64,000 nt of DNA from Serratia entomophila. GTDB lineage: Bacteria; Pseudomonadota; Gammaproteobacteria; Enterobacterales; Enterobacteriaceae. Of the stretch, positions 30,553 to 39,230 are shown piece by piece. Both the position numbers and the translations under genes were made by a program. The notes beneath the pieces were generated by a model, which was not told the origin of the DNA, made no database searches, and saw only the letters and a program-made list of their open reading frames with translations. Location: the NCBI RefSeq assembly GCF_021462285.1, contig NZ_CP082787.1, positions 4,898,001 through 4,962,000 of the forward strand, written 5' to 3'. The number at the start of each line of letters is the position of its first letter. Positions within the stretch are counted from its first letter, which is position 1.

Positions 30553-31438
30553 CGGGATCGACCTTGTCGAAAATGTCACTGCTAATAGCGCTGGCGACAG
30601 AAAGATTTTTTATAGTGATATTTTTAGCTTTCATCAGCTGGCTGGCGAGCTGGAAAGCGGGCATGACCAATTCGTCGACCTTGTTTTCCAGTTCGGTCGG
30701 TAGTTTATTCTCTGCGGCTTCATAAAAGCGTGGCTGGTGAAAATTGTTCATATCCAGACCGATGATATACAACCGCTCAAAGCCGAGGAAAGTCAGTAGT
30801 TGTAACGCCCAGTAAGCGACGGTGCCTGCATCGAAGACGCCGTTGCGAATATCGTAGTTAAAGGCGATATCCTTTCGGTCGGCGGCAAAGATGACATCAG
30901 GGTTATCGCGATAGGCCGGCCACAGCTCTTCATTGGTAATCTTGGGCTGATAAATTTTAAATGCGGCGTCTTCTATCACCGCAAAACGGCATTTTATCCG
31001 TTCCAGGCTGAATTTTTCGATGATTTTGACCACGCCGTGCGGCGTGGTGAACAGCGTTAGCTGCTGATCGTCGATTATATCGGCGATCAGCTCCGGTTTC
31101 TTATCGATAAACCCCATATCGACAATAACATAGAATCTGAAGTCAACGCGCTCGTGCAGAAAATAGGCACCGTTGACCCCCATCGCCGGCATGGCGGGAA
31201 ATTTTTCCAGACGCAGATTTTTGACCGAAGGGCCAGTTGCGGCCAGCAGAACGTCGCCGGCAAAACGCCCTTTGAGATCGCTTAACTGTGCCAGGGGCAC
31301 CTGCTTGCGCCGGTAATGCAGTGCTATGATTTCCCCGCTGGCGGCGCGCTGGATCTTGACGTAGGGCCAGATATTTTCGTTATGCCGGAAGGCGCGGGGG
31401 TGCGTATAGCGATAGATCTGCTTGAAAAAAGTCCCCAT
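30536..31438 (-). CDS. DUF115/MptE-like LPS core protein (WaaZ-like?)
   Basis: 300-residue soluble protein that I cannot name with certainty. The central motif DVLLAATGPSVKNLRLEKFPAMPAMGVNGAYFLHERVDFRFYVIVD (about 80-125) is the glycine/serine nucleotide-binding loop of the DUF115/MptE-like and sialyltransferase-like fold. A second conserved patch is RNGVFDAGTVAYWALQLLTFLGFERLYIIGLDMN (about 217-250), the usual end of that domain. It starts one base inside the waaC stop (TAATG) and overlaps waaL, so it is embedded in hldD-waaF-waaC-X-waaL. A core glycosyltransferase such as WaaZ, or an enzyme adding Ko or uronic acid, are the likely roles; this is inference. Confidence 0.6.
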   Translation of the reverse strand: MGTFFKQIYRYTHPRAFRHNENIWPYVKIQRAASGEIIALHYRRKQVPLAQLSDLKGRFAGDVLLAATGPSVKNLRLEKFPAMPAMGVNGAYFLHERVDFRFYVIVDMGFIDKKPELIADIIDDQQLTLFTTPHGVVKIIEKFSLERIKCRFAVIEDAAFKIYQPKITNEELWPAYRDNPDVIFAADRKDIAFNYDIRNGVFDAGTVAYWALQLLTFLGFERLYIIGLDMNNFHQPRFYEAAENKLPTELENKVDELVMPAFQLASQLMKAKNITIKNLSVASAISSDIFDKVDPDEFFK

Positions 31439-32409
31439 TAAGTCAGCATCCTGTCGTGAATGAGCTTGGCGACCGTTTTTGCCGGGATATCCGCCATATT
31501 GTTGCTCTGTTCAGGGCGGCAGACGTGCTGATTCTTACCATAGCCGCCGATCAGCCCGGGATCGGTCGGGCCAAACAGCGTGACGTTCGGTTTGTCGAGC
31601 GCGGCGGTGAGGTGGCTAAGGCCGGTATCGACCGAAACTACCCCTTTGGCGCCGGCCAGCACCTCGGCTACCTGCTGCAGGCTGAGCTTCGGCAGCACTT
31701 CAACGTGCGCGAAGCCTTCCGCCAGCCGCAGCGCGCGCTGGCGCTCATGTTCGGCGCCCCACGGCAGTTTGACCTTCAGCCCGCTGTTCGCCGTCAGCTC
31801 AAGCAGATCGCGCCAGTTTTGTTCCGGCCAGTGTTTGTCGTCACGCGTGGTGGCGTGCAAAAACACCAGATATTGCCCGGCGTCTGCCGGCGGTTGGCTG
31901 AGAAACCGCGCGGCGATGGCGTAATCGCCCACGCTTGCCGGTTTGCCGTAGCCCAGGCTTTTGGCGAACAGCTCGCGGGTGCGTTCCACCGCGTGCTGTT
32001 GCTTGTCTATCTCATGGCGGTGGTTGTAAAACCAGCTGGCGAAGGGCTCGCGGGCGCTTTTGCAGTCCTGGCCATGCTTGCTGCCCTTGGCGATTCGGGT
32101 GACCAGCGCGGCGCTTTTGATCAACCCCTGCGCGTCGATCACCAGATCGTAGTTGCGTTGCTGCACCTCGCGTTTGAAATCGCAGCGCTGTTGCCGGGTC
32201 TCGCTGCCAAACCAGTTTTTGCGCCAACGGCGTATCGCCACCGGGATCACGCGGTCTACCGCCGGGTGCCAGGTGGGGATCTGGCTGAAGCCTTCTTCCA
32301 CCACCCAGTCGAAACGGAGGCCGGGAATGGCCTGCATGGCGTCGGTTAACGCGGGAAGCGTGTGGAGCACGTCCCCCATCGAGGAGGTTTTTACAATCAA
32401 CACCTGCAT
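31438..32409 (-). CDS. waaC: LPS heptosyltransferase I (WaaC)
   Basis: Adds the first heptose to Kdo. 323 residues. MQVLIVKTSSMGDVLHTLPALTDA is the classic WaaC start, and DWVVEEGFSQIPTWHPAVDRVIPVAIRRWRK follows. The donor site near the C-terminus is GVVSVDTGLSHLTAALDKPNVTLFGPTDPGLIGGYG. Two bases after waaF; its stop overlaps the start of the next gene. Confidence 0.97.
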   Translation of the reverse strand: MQVLIVKTSSMGDVLHTLPALTDAMQAIPGLRFDWVVEEGFSQIPTWHPAVDRVIPVAIRRWRKNWFGSETRQQRCDFKREVQQRNYDLVIDAQGLIKSAALVTRIAKGSKHGQDCKSAREPFASWFYNHRHEIDKQQHAVERTRELFAKSLGYGKPASVGDYAIAARFLSQPPADAGQYLVFLHATTRDDKHWPEQNWRDLLELTANSGLKVKLPWGAEHERQRALRLAEGFAHVEVLPKLSLQQVAEVLAGAKGVVSVDTGLSHLTAALDKPNVTLFGPTDPGLIGGYGKNQHVCRPEQSNNMADIPAKTVAKLIHDRMLT

Positions 32410-32411
32410 GA

Positions 32412-33458
32412 TTATTCCTCGCTGGCGACAAGTAACGGCGTCAGCGCTTCCAACACCTGCTGCGGCTGAATATCGATCAGGCTTTGATGATAGCCCTGAT
32501 CGGCATCGCCTTTACGCACCTTATGGTAACCGCTGATTAAACGGATCACCCTGGCCTTATCGGATAACGGCGGCGTGAAATCCGGGCTGCTCGGGCCATA
32601 CAAGGCTATCAGGGGCTTATTCAACGCAGCGGCAACGTGCATTAATCCCGAGTCATTACTGACCACCGCCTGGCAGGAGGCGAGCAAGATCACCGCCTGT
32701 TCCAGCTGGGTTTCTCCGGCCAGGTTCATGCAGCAGTCGCGGGCGTCCTCATGCAGCGCGCTGCGGATCTGTTCGCCGGCCTCATGGTCCTTCGCCGAGC
32801 CGAACAGCGCGATTTGATAACCCTGATCGATCAACATCTGCGCCAGCGCCGCGTAGTGGTAGTGCGGCCAGCGCTTGGCGGGGCCGAATTCCGCGCCTGG
32901 GCAGAAGCCGATAATCGGCCGATGGTCGGTGAGGTTGAACGCGGCGGTGGTTTCGGCGATCTCTTCGTCGCTGACCCGCAGCTGCGGCCACAGCAACGGC
33001 TGAGGCAGATCCTCGGCGCGTTGAATGCGTTCTTTGTCATAGGCCAGCGCGACATAGCGTTGCACCATCAGCGGGAACGCCGCTTTGTCGAGCACGCGAA
33101 CGTCGTTCAGCAGGCCATAGCGCATCTCGCCGCGCCAGCCGGTGCGCTGCGGCACCTGTGCGAAGAAGGGCACCAGCGCCGACTTGAACGAGTTGGGCAG
33201 CACATAGGCGCGATCGTAGCGGTTGGCGCGCAAGCTGTGGCCGAGACGCCGGCGTTCGCCGAGCGCCAGGGCGCCGTGGCCCAGCGGCATCGCCAACGCC
33301 TGGTTGACTTCCGGCATGCGCGCCAGCAATGGGCGGCACCAGGCCGGTGCCATGACATCGATTTCCGCCGAGGGATGCTCGGCCTTCAGGGTGCGGTAGA
33401 GACTCTGCGACATCATCATGTCGCCAACCCATGAAGGGCCGATAACCAGTATTTTCAT
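32412..33458 (-). CDS. waaF: LPS heptosyltransferase II (WaaF)
   Basis: Adds the second heptose of the inner core. 348 residues from the ATG at 33458 (MKILVIGPSWVGDMMMSQSLYRTLK), which is the family start; an in-frame TTG 12 nt upstream is unlikely. Conserved IGFCPGAEFGPAKRWPHYHYA (about 180-200) and QAVVSNDSGLMHVAAALNKPLIALYG (about 258-283). Lies 22 nt after hldD. Confidence 0.97.
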   Translation of the reverse strand: MKILVIGPSWVGDMMMSQSLYRTLKAEHPSAEIDVMAPAWCRPLLARMPEVNQALAMPLGHGALALGERRRLGHSLRANRYDRAYVLPNSFKSALVPFFAQVPQRTGWRGEMRYGLLNDVRVLDKAAFPLMVQRYVALAYDKERIQRAEDLPQPLLWPQLRVSDEEIAETTAAFNLTDHRPIIGFCPGAEFGPAKRWPHYHYAALAQMLIDQGYQIALFGSAKDHEAGEQIRSALHEDARDCCMNLAGETQLEQAVILLASCQAVVSNDSGLMHVAAALNKPLIALYGPSSPDFTPPLSDKARVIRLISGYHKVRKGDADQGYHQSLIDIQPQQVLEALTPLLVASEE

Positions 33459-33480
33459 ACCCAGCGTCAATTCCTTCAGC

Positions 33481-34410
33481 TTATGCGGTGCGGTTTAACC
33501 AGGCCATGTACTCTTTCACGCCTTCCGCCACCGTTTTGAACGGCGCATTGTAACCGGCGGCGCGCAGCTTGGTCAGATCGGCCTGGGTGTAAGCCTGATA
33601 GCGGCCTTTCAGCTTTTCCGGGAACTCGATGGATTCCACGGCACCTTTCTGGTGGAAGTCCACCACCGCATCGGCCACCGCCTGGAAGCTTTCCGCCCGG
33701 CCGGTACCGCAGTTGAAGATGCCGGATTTGCCGGTTTCCCAGAACCACAGATTGACTGCCGCCACGTCGCCGACGTAGATAAAGTCGCGCTTGAAGTTTT
33801 CGCTGCCGGCGAACAATTTCGGGTTTTCGCCGCGATTGATCTGGTTGTTCAGATGGAAGGCGACGCTGGCCATGCTGCCTTTGTGCCCTTCGCGCGGGCC
33901 ATAGACGTTGAAGTAACGGAAGCCGCAGACCTGTGAATCCGCCTCAGGCAGAATTTCACGCACGTACTGGTCGAACAGGAACTTGGAGTAGCCGTAAACG
34001 TTCAGCGGCGCTTCATATTGGCGTTCTTCGATAAATTCTTCACGGGCGCCATAGGTCGCGGCGGAAGAGGCGTACAGGAACGGGATTTCGCGGTCCAGAC
34101 AGTAGTGCAGGATGTCTTTGGAGTACTGATAGTTGTTGTCCATCATGTACTTGCCGTCCCACTCTGTGGTGGCGGAACAGGCGCCCTCGTGGAATACCGC
34201 CTCGATTTCGCCCAGATCGTCGCCGGCCACGATGCTGGCGATAAAATCTTCTTTATCGACATAGTCGGCGATATCCAGATCGACCAGGTTGACAAACTTG
34301 GTGCCGTCTTTCAGGTTGTCCACCACCAGGATATCGCGGTATCCCTTATCATTCAGTGCTTTAATGATATTGCTGCCAATCATACCGGCGCCGCCAGTGA
34401 CGATAATCAT
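33481..34410 (-). CDS. hldD: ADP-L-glycero-D-manno-heptose 6-epimerase
   Basis: Last step in making the ADP-heptose used by WaaC, WaaF and WaaQ. 309 residues from the ATG at 34410 with AGGGG 8 nt upstream. The N-terminal NADP-binding loop [11 protein letters not shown] (about 4-14) and the SDR catalytic Tyr-x3-Lys in [11 protein letters not shown] (near 140) are intact. First gene of the hldD-waaF-waaC operon. A perfect 8-bp hairpin lies just upstream. Confidence 0.97.
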   Translation of the reverse strand: MIIVTGGAGMIGSNIIKALNDKGYRDILVVDNLKDGTKFVNLVDLDIADYVDKEDFIASIVAGDDLGEIEAVFHEGACSATTEWDGKYMMDNNYQYSKDILHYCLDREIPFLYASSAATYGAREEFIEERQYEAPLNVYGYSKFLFDQYVREILPEADSQVCGFRYFNVYGPREGHKGSMASVAFHLNNQINRGENPKLFAGSENFKRDFIYVGDVAAVNLWFWETGKSGIFNCGTGRAESFQAVADAVVDFHQKGAVESIEFPEKLKGRYQAYTQADLTKLRAAGYNAPFKTVAEGVKEYMAWLNRTA

Positions 34411-34435
34411 TGGGTTACCCCTGTTAATCTGCCTG

Positions 34436-34454
34436 GTGGGGCACAATGCCCCAC
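34436..34454 (-). promoter_or_regulatory. Hairpin upstream of hldD
   Basis: GTGGGGCA-CAA-TGCCCCAC, a perfect 8-bp stem, 26-44 nt upstream of the hldD start. No T run follows in either direction. It could be an operator or a 5' UTR structure. Confidence 0.5.
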
Positions 34455-34650
34455 GCTTAATGCCGCTTATAATAGCATTTCATGTGGCTGCAAACATCGG
34501 AAGGGCTCTGAATATCCCGCATTGCCGACGACGGCGGTGATTTGCCGTGATATCTGCTGCATTTTTCATATTCTCTCCTGCGGATTCTCGTCAGTTTGGT
34601 TACAAATCAGTAAAATATGTTGGAAATAGGCCAATCCTGGAGATAACCGA

Positions 34651-35847
34651 ATGTCCGCGTCTTTTTATCAGCAGTTGGAACAACAACTTGTCACCACCCG
34701 CAGCGAAGGGCTGTTCAAGGAAGAACGCATCATCACTTCGGCGCAGCAGGCGGATATCGCCGTTGCCGACGGTCGTCATGTCATCAACTTCTGCGCTAAC
34801 AACTACCTGGGCCTGGCCAACCACCCGGCGATGATCGCCGCGGCCAAAGCCGGTATGGACAGCCACGGTTTCGGCATGGCGTCGGTGCGCTTCATTTGCG
34901 GCACCCAGGACAGCCATAAGCAGCTGGAGCGGAAGCTAGCGGATTTCCTCGGCATGGAAGACGCAATCCTGTACTCCTCCTGTTTTGATGCCAACGGCGG
35001 GCTGTTCGAAACCCTGCTGGGGCCGGAAGACGCCATTATCTCCGACGCGCTGAACCATGCGTCGATCATCGACGGGGTGCGCCTGTGCAAGGCTAAGCGT
35101 TACCGCTATGCCAACAACGACATGAACGAGCTGGCCGCGCAGCTGAAGCAGGCCAAGGTCGACGGCGCGCGCCACATCATGATCGCCACCGACGGCGTAT
35201 TCTCGATGGACGGCGTGATCGCCAACCTGAAAGGGGTGTGCGATCTGGCGGACGAATATCAGGCGCTGGTCATGGTGGACGACTCGCACGCGGTTGGCTT
35301 TGTCGGCGCACAGGGGCGCGGCACCCATGAATACTGCGAAGTGATGGGCCGCGTCGATATCATTACCGGCACCCTGGGCAAGGCGCTGGGCGGTGCCTCC
35401 GGCGGCTACACCGCCGCCAAAAAAGAGGTGGTGGAGTGGCTGCGCCAACGTTCACGCCCGTATCTGTTCTCCAACTCGCTGGCGCCGGCGATCGTCGCCG
35501 CGTCGATCAAAGTATTGGAGCTGCTGGAGCAAGGGGATGCGCTGCGCGATCGCCTGTGGGCCAACGCGCGCCTGTTCCGCGAAAAAATGACCGCGGCCGG
35601 TTTTGAACTGGCCGGGGCCGATCACGCCATCATCCCGGTGATGTTGGGTGAAGCCAAGCTGGCGCAGGATTTCGCCAATGCTCTGCTCAAGGAAGGCATT
35701 TATGTAACAGGTTTCTTCTATCCGGTGGTGCCGAAAGGCCAGGCGCGCATTCGCACCCAGATGTCCGCAGACCACACCCCGGAGCAAATTGAGCGCGCCG
35801 TTGAGGCGTTTATTCGTATCGGTAAAGATCTTGGCGTTATTGCATAA
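34651..35847 (+). CDS. kbl: Glycine C-acetyltransferase (2-amino-3-ketobutyrate CoA ligase)
   Basis: PLP enzyme that cleaves 2-amino-3-ketobutyrate with CoA to glycine and acetyl-CoA, second step of threonine degradation. 398 residues, as in E. coli. The substrate region is [14 protein letters not shown], the PLP ring contact DDSHAVGF and the Schiff-base Lys lies in [14 protein letters not shown] (near 244). Followed after 9 nt by tdh, whose product feeds it directly. The upstream region (34447-34650) is shared with divergent hldD. Confidence 0.98.
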   Translation: MSASFYQQLEQQLVTTRSEGLFKEERIITSAQQADIAVADGRHVINFCANNYLGLANHPAMIAAAKAGMDSHGFGMASVRFICGTQDSHKQLERKLADFLGMEDAILYSSCFDANGGLFETLLGPEDAIISDALNHASIIDGVRLCKAKRYRYANNDMNELAAQLKQAKVDGARHIMIATDGVFSMDGVIANLKGVCDLADEYQALVMVDDSHAVGFVGAQGRGTHEYCEVMGRVDIITGTLGKALGGASGGYTAAKKEVVEWLRQRSRPYLFSNSLAPAIVAASIKVLELLEQGDALRDRLWANARLFREKMTAAGFELAGADHAIIPVMLGEAKLAQDFANALLKEGIYVTGFFYPVVPKGQARIRTQMSADHTPEQIERAVEAFIRIGKDLGVIA

Positions 35848-35856
35848 GGTAAAACC

Positions 35857-36882
35857 ATGAAAGCATTGTCAAAATTGAAGGCGGAAGAAGGCATTTGGAT
35901 GAACGATGTGCCGCAGCCGGAGCTGGGCCACAACGACATCATGATCAAGATCCGCAAAACCGCGATCTGCGGCACCGATGTGCATATCTACAACTGGGAC
36001 GAATGGTCGCAGAAAACCATTCCGGTTCCGATGGTGGTCGGCCACGAATACGTGGGTGAAGTGGTGGCGATCGGGCAGGAAGTCAAAGGTTTCAGCCTTG
36101 GCGATCGCGTGTCCGGTGAGGGCCATATCACCTGCGGCCATTGCCGCAACTGCCGCGGCGGCCGCACCCATCTGTGCCGCAACACCATCGGCGTGGGCGT
36201 CAACCGCCCGGGCTGCTTCGCCGAATATCTGGTGATCCCGGCGTTCAACGCCTTCAAGATCCCGGACAACATCTCCGACGAGCTGGCCTCGATCTTCGAC
36301 CCGTTCGGCAACGCGGTGCACACCGCACTGTCGTTTGACCTGGTCGGCGAAGACGTGCTGGTTTCCGGCGCCGGCCCGATCGGCATCATGGCCGCGGCCG
36401 TGTGCAAGCACGTCGGCGCGCGCCACGTGGTGATCACCGACGTCAACGAATATCGCCTGGAGCTGGCGCGCAAGATGGGCGTGACCCGCGCGGTGAACGT
36501 CAGCAAAGAAAACCTGAACGACGTGATGACGGAACTGGGCATGACCGAAGGGTTTGACGTCGGGCTGGAAATGTCCGGCGCGCCGCCGGCGTTCCGCACC
36601 CTGCTGAATGCGATGAACCACGGCGGGCGCATCGCCATGTTGGGCATTCCGCCGTCGGACATGTCGATCGACTGGAACCAGGTGATCTTCAAAGGGCTGT
36701 TCATCAAAGGGATTTACGGCCGTGAAATGTTCGAAACCTGGTACAAGATGGCGGCGCTGATCCAGTCTGGCCTGGATTTGACCCCGATCATCACGCACCG
36801 CTTCTCGATCGACGAGTTCCAGCAGGGCTTCGACGCCATGCGCTCCGGCAAATCCGGCAAAGTGATACTCAGCTGGGATTAA
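35857..36882 (+). CDS. tdh: L-threonine 3-dehydrogenase
   Basis: Zinc- and NAD-dependent oxidation of threonine to 2-amino-3-ketobutyrate, the substrate of Kbl. 341 residues. Catalytic zinc ligands lie in ICGTDVHIY (Cys38) and GHEYVGEV. The structural zinc loop is [18 protein letters not shown] (about 90-107). The Rossmann loop is [14 protein letters not shown] (about 170-183). Ends before a strong bidirectional terminator. Confidence 0.98.
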   Translation: MKALSKLKAEEGIWMNDVPQPELGHNDIMIKIRKTAICGTDVHIYNWDEWSQKTIPVPMVVGHEYVGEVVAIGQEVKGFSLGDRVSGEGHITCGHCRNCRGGRTHLCRNTIGVGVNRPGCFAEYLVIPAFNAFKIPDNISDELASIFDPFGNAVHTALSFDLVGEDVLVSGAGPIGIMAAAVCKHVGARHVVITDVNEYRLELARKMGVTRAVNVSKENLNDVMTELGMTEGFDVGLEMSGAPPAFRTLLNAMNHGGRIAMLGIPPSDMSIDWNQVIFKGLFIKGIYGREMFETWYKMAALIQSGLDLTPIITHRFSIDEFQQGFDAMRSGKSGKVILSWD

Positions 36883-36893
36883 TCGATAGCGAT

Positions 36894-36921
36894 AAAAAGG
36901 GCCGGAATTCCGGCCCTTTTT
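36894..36921. terminator. Bidirectional terminator, tdh / yibQ
   Basis: A 28-bp perfect palindrome, AAAAAGGGCCGGAA followed by its exact complement, with T runs at both ends. Confidence 0.92.
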
Positions 36922-37884
36922 TTATGCTTTCGGTTTGTCTTGCCCGCTATGCGTCCAGCGCTGCCATTGGCGTTTGATGAATGCCGCCGGCGGCGAGGCC
37001 GCCACGCTGTCGCCAATCACGCCCAGCACGGTGCCGGCGTTGACTTTTTCCTTCGCTGGTTTGACCTTGCACTGTTTGATGCCGCCGGTGAACGGATTCT
37101 TCGGCTGCGGTTTCTGCGGTTTGACCGGTGGTGGAACGTAGCCGCCGCCGCTGCCGCCCTGCGGTTCATTCAATAGCGAGCTGGGCTTGACCAGCACGAT
37201 GTCGGCGGGCAGCGTCGGCAGCATCTGCTGCAGCACTTTCACCGTCGCCGGGCGCGGATGGCCGATGGCGATAGCGGAACCGCTGCGCCGCGCCAATTCG
37301 ACCGCGCGGTTGAACTGGCGGCGGATATCGGCTTCGCTGGCGGTATCGTCGAGGAACACCTTGCGTTTGATCACCTTCACGCCGGTGCCCGCCGCGGCGC
37401 GGGTCGCCTGGCTGTTGCCGATGGTCATGCTGTCGAGGAAATAAAGCCGATAGCTTTCGAGCGCCACCATCACCTTCTGCATGCCCGGCAGGCTGGAGGT
37501 CATGGCGCTGCCCATATGGTTATTCATGCCCACGGCGTAAGGCACGTTATTCACCGCGTTGCGGATGATGCGCTGCACCTCTTCGCTGCTCATGGAGGGT
37601 TGCAGCGTATCGCGCTCCAGCGGCTGTTTGCTGAGCGGCGCCATCGGCATGTGGATCAGCACTTCGCGGCCCTGGCTGTGAGCGCGAGTGGCCATCAGGC
37701 GGGCATGGGGCGCATTCGGCAGCACGGCGACCGAGATCGCCGTCGGCATCTGCAGCACCGCGTTTTCCTCGTGCGGGCGGTAGCCTACATCATCGATAAC
37801 GATGGACAGTTTCCCTGCCTGCGCGGCATAAACCTGCAGCAGACAGCCAGCCAAGACGGCAGTACGGGTTTTGAAATAGCGCAA
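36922..37884 (-). CDS. yibQ: YibQ, divergent polysaccharide deacetylase family protein
   Basis: Exported protein of the divergent polysaccharide deacetylase 2 family, function unsettled, always next to the amidase activator EnvC. I place the start at the TTG at 37884: it follows the envC stop by 2 nt, gives 320 residues and an N-terminus the same length as E. coli YibQ. A GTG at 37902, overlapping envC, would add 6 residues. The signal peptide is RTAVLAGCLLQVYAAQA. The domain shows KLSIVIDDVGYR, EVLIHMPMAPLS, GMNNHMGSAMT and AIAIGHPRPATV. A proline-rich tail (PPPVKPQKPQPKNP) follows. Confidence 0.9.
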   Translation of the reverse strand: MRYFKTRTAVLAGCLLQVYAAQAGKLSIVIDDVGYRPHEENAVLQMPTAISVAVLPNAPHARLMATRAHSQGREVLIHMPMAPLSKQPLERDTLQPSMSSEEVQRIIRNAVNNVPYAVGMNNHMGSAMTSSLPGMQKVMVALESYRLYFLDSMTIGNSQATRAAAGTGVKVIKRKVFLDDTASEADIRRQFNRAVELARRSGSAIAIGHPRPATVKVLQQMLPTLPADIVLVKPSSLLNEPQGGSGGGYVPPPVKPQKPQPKNPFTGGIKQCKVKPAKEKVNAGTVLGVIGDSVAASPPAAFIKRQWQRWTHSGQDKPKA

Positions 37885-37886
37885 AT

Positions 37887-39221
37887 CTATCTTCCCAACC
37901 ACGGCAGTGGGTTAACCGCCTGACCCTGGCGGCGAATTTCGAAATAGAGCGACGGCGTTCCCTGACCGCCGCTGGTGCCCACCAGAGCAATCGGCTGGCC
38001 GGCGCGCACCTGCGCCCCGACGTTGACCAGCGCGCTCTGGTTGTAGCCATACAGGCTCATGTCGCCCTTACCGTGCTCAACCACCACCACCAGGCCGTAG
38101 CCCTGCAGCCAGTCGGCCAGCAACACGCGGCCGTCGGCGATGGCTTTCACTTCGCTGCCTTCCCTTGCTTCGATCACCATGCCCTTCCAGCGCAGCTCAC
38201 CCTGCAGCTGTTCACCGAAACCGTGCAACGTGCGGCCGCGAACCGGCCATATCGCCTGGCCGGACGGGCGGCCAAGACCGCCGGTGCGGGCCATCAGTGA
38301 GCGATCGGCCTCGCTTGGTTTATAGGTGGTGCCGGTTTTCTTCGCCTGCTGTTCCTTGGCGCGCACCTGCTCGCGCACCCTGGCGGCTTCACGCGCTTCG
38401 CGTTCCGCGCGGGCGCGGGCTTCGCGTTCGGCGCGGGCGATCTTGTCGCGCATGCGGGTTTCGTTCTGGCGCAGTTCCACCAGCCGCTGCTGATCTTTCT
38501 CCAGCGAGGCTTCCAGCGCCGTCAGCGTTTTCTTGCGGGCGCCGCGCGCCTGTTCCAGCTTCTGCTGTTGGGTTTGCTGTGCGCCCAACAGGGTTTTCTG
38601 CTGGCCCTGCTTGGCGATCAGCGTGGTTTTCTGCTTCGCCAACTCGGCGCGGGTCTGCTTCAGCTCTTCAATGGTTTTCTGCCGCGCTTCGTTCAGATAA
38701 CCGAAATAGGCCAGGATGCGTTCACTGCGCTGGCTCTCTTCACCGCTGAGGATCAGTTGCACTGCGCTGTGCTGCCCCTGGCGGAAGGCGGCGTCGAGCT
38801 GTTTGGCGAGGATATCCTGCTGAGTGGTTTGCTGTTTTTGCAGCTTGGCGATGGAGGCGTTCAGGCCGGAAATGTCTTTGCCCAGCTGGCTGAGCGTGCT
38901 CTGGGTGTCGCGCAGTTGGCGGCTGGCCTGAGCGATGGTCTTTTCCTGCTGCTTGAGCTGATCCTGCAGCGAGCTGCGCTGCTGCTGCTGCTGTTTCACC
39001 GCCTTTTCTTTTTCGGCGATGCTCTGCTGGATGTCTTTAAGCTGGGTTTTGTTGTCTTCCGCCGCCTGGCCGGCGAGCGGCAACAGCAAGACGCCAGCGC
39101 AAAATACGCTGGCGCACATGGCGGTCAACTTCCTTGGCGCAGTGCGTTCAGGCAGCGGTTGGCTGCCTGCGTTTGCGCTTCGGGTTACCCTTGATAGTGC
39201 AAAAAACGCCTTCTCCCTCAT
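37887..39221 (-). CDS. envC: Murein hydrolase activator EnvC
   Basis: Periplasmic activator of amidases AmiA and AmiB at the division site, recruited by FtsEX. 444 residues with the ATG at 39221; the hydrophobic segment ASVFCAGVLLLPLAGQAAED near residue 37 is the signal peptide. A long Gln/Lys-rich coiled coil (about 55-300) is followed by the LytM domain (LHGFGEQLQGELRWKGMVIEAREGSEVKAI ... VVVEHGKGDMSLYGYNQSALVNVG). The LytM zinc site is degenerate, as expected for an activator. The start lies 9 nt after the gpmI stop; a start nearer the signal peptide cannot be excluded. Confidence 0.95.
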   Translation of the reverse strand: MREKAFFALSRVTRSANAGSQPLPERTAPRKLTAMCASVFCAGVLLLPLAGQAAEDNKTQLKDIQQSIAEKEKAVKQQQQQRSSLQDQLKQQEKTIAQASRQLRDTQSTLSQLGKDISGLNASIAKLQKQQTTQQDILAKQLDAAFRQGQHSAVQLILSGEESQRSERILAYFGYLNEARQKTIEELKQTRAELAKQKTTLIAKQGQQKTLLGAQQTQQQKLEQARGARKKTLTALEASLEKDQQRLVELRQNETRMRDKIARAEREARARAEREAREAARVREQVRAKEQQAKKTGTTYKPSEADRSLMARTGGLGRPSGQAIWPVRGRTLHGFGEQLQGELRWKGMVIEAREGSEVKAIADGRVLLADWLQGYGLVVVVEHGKGDMSLYGYNQSALVNVGAQVRAGQPIALVGTSGGQGTPSLYFEIRRQGQAVNPLPWLGR

Positions 39222-39230
39222 GGAGAAGGA

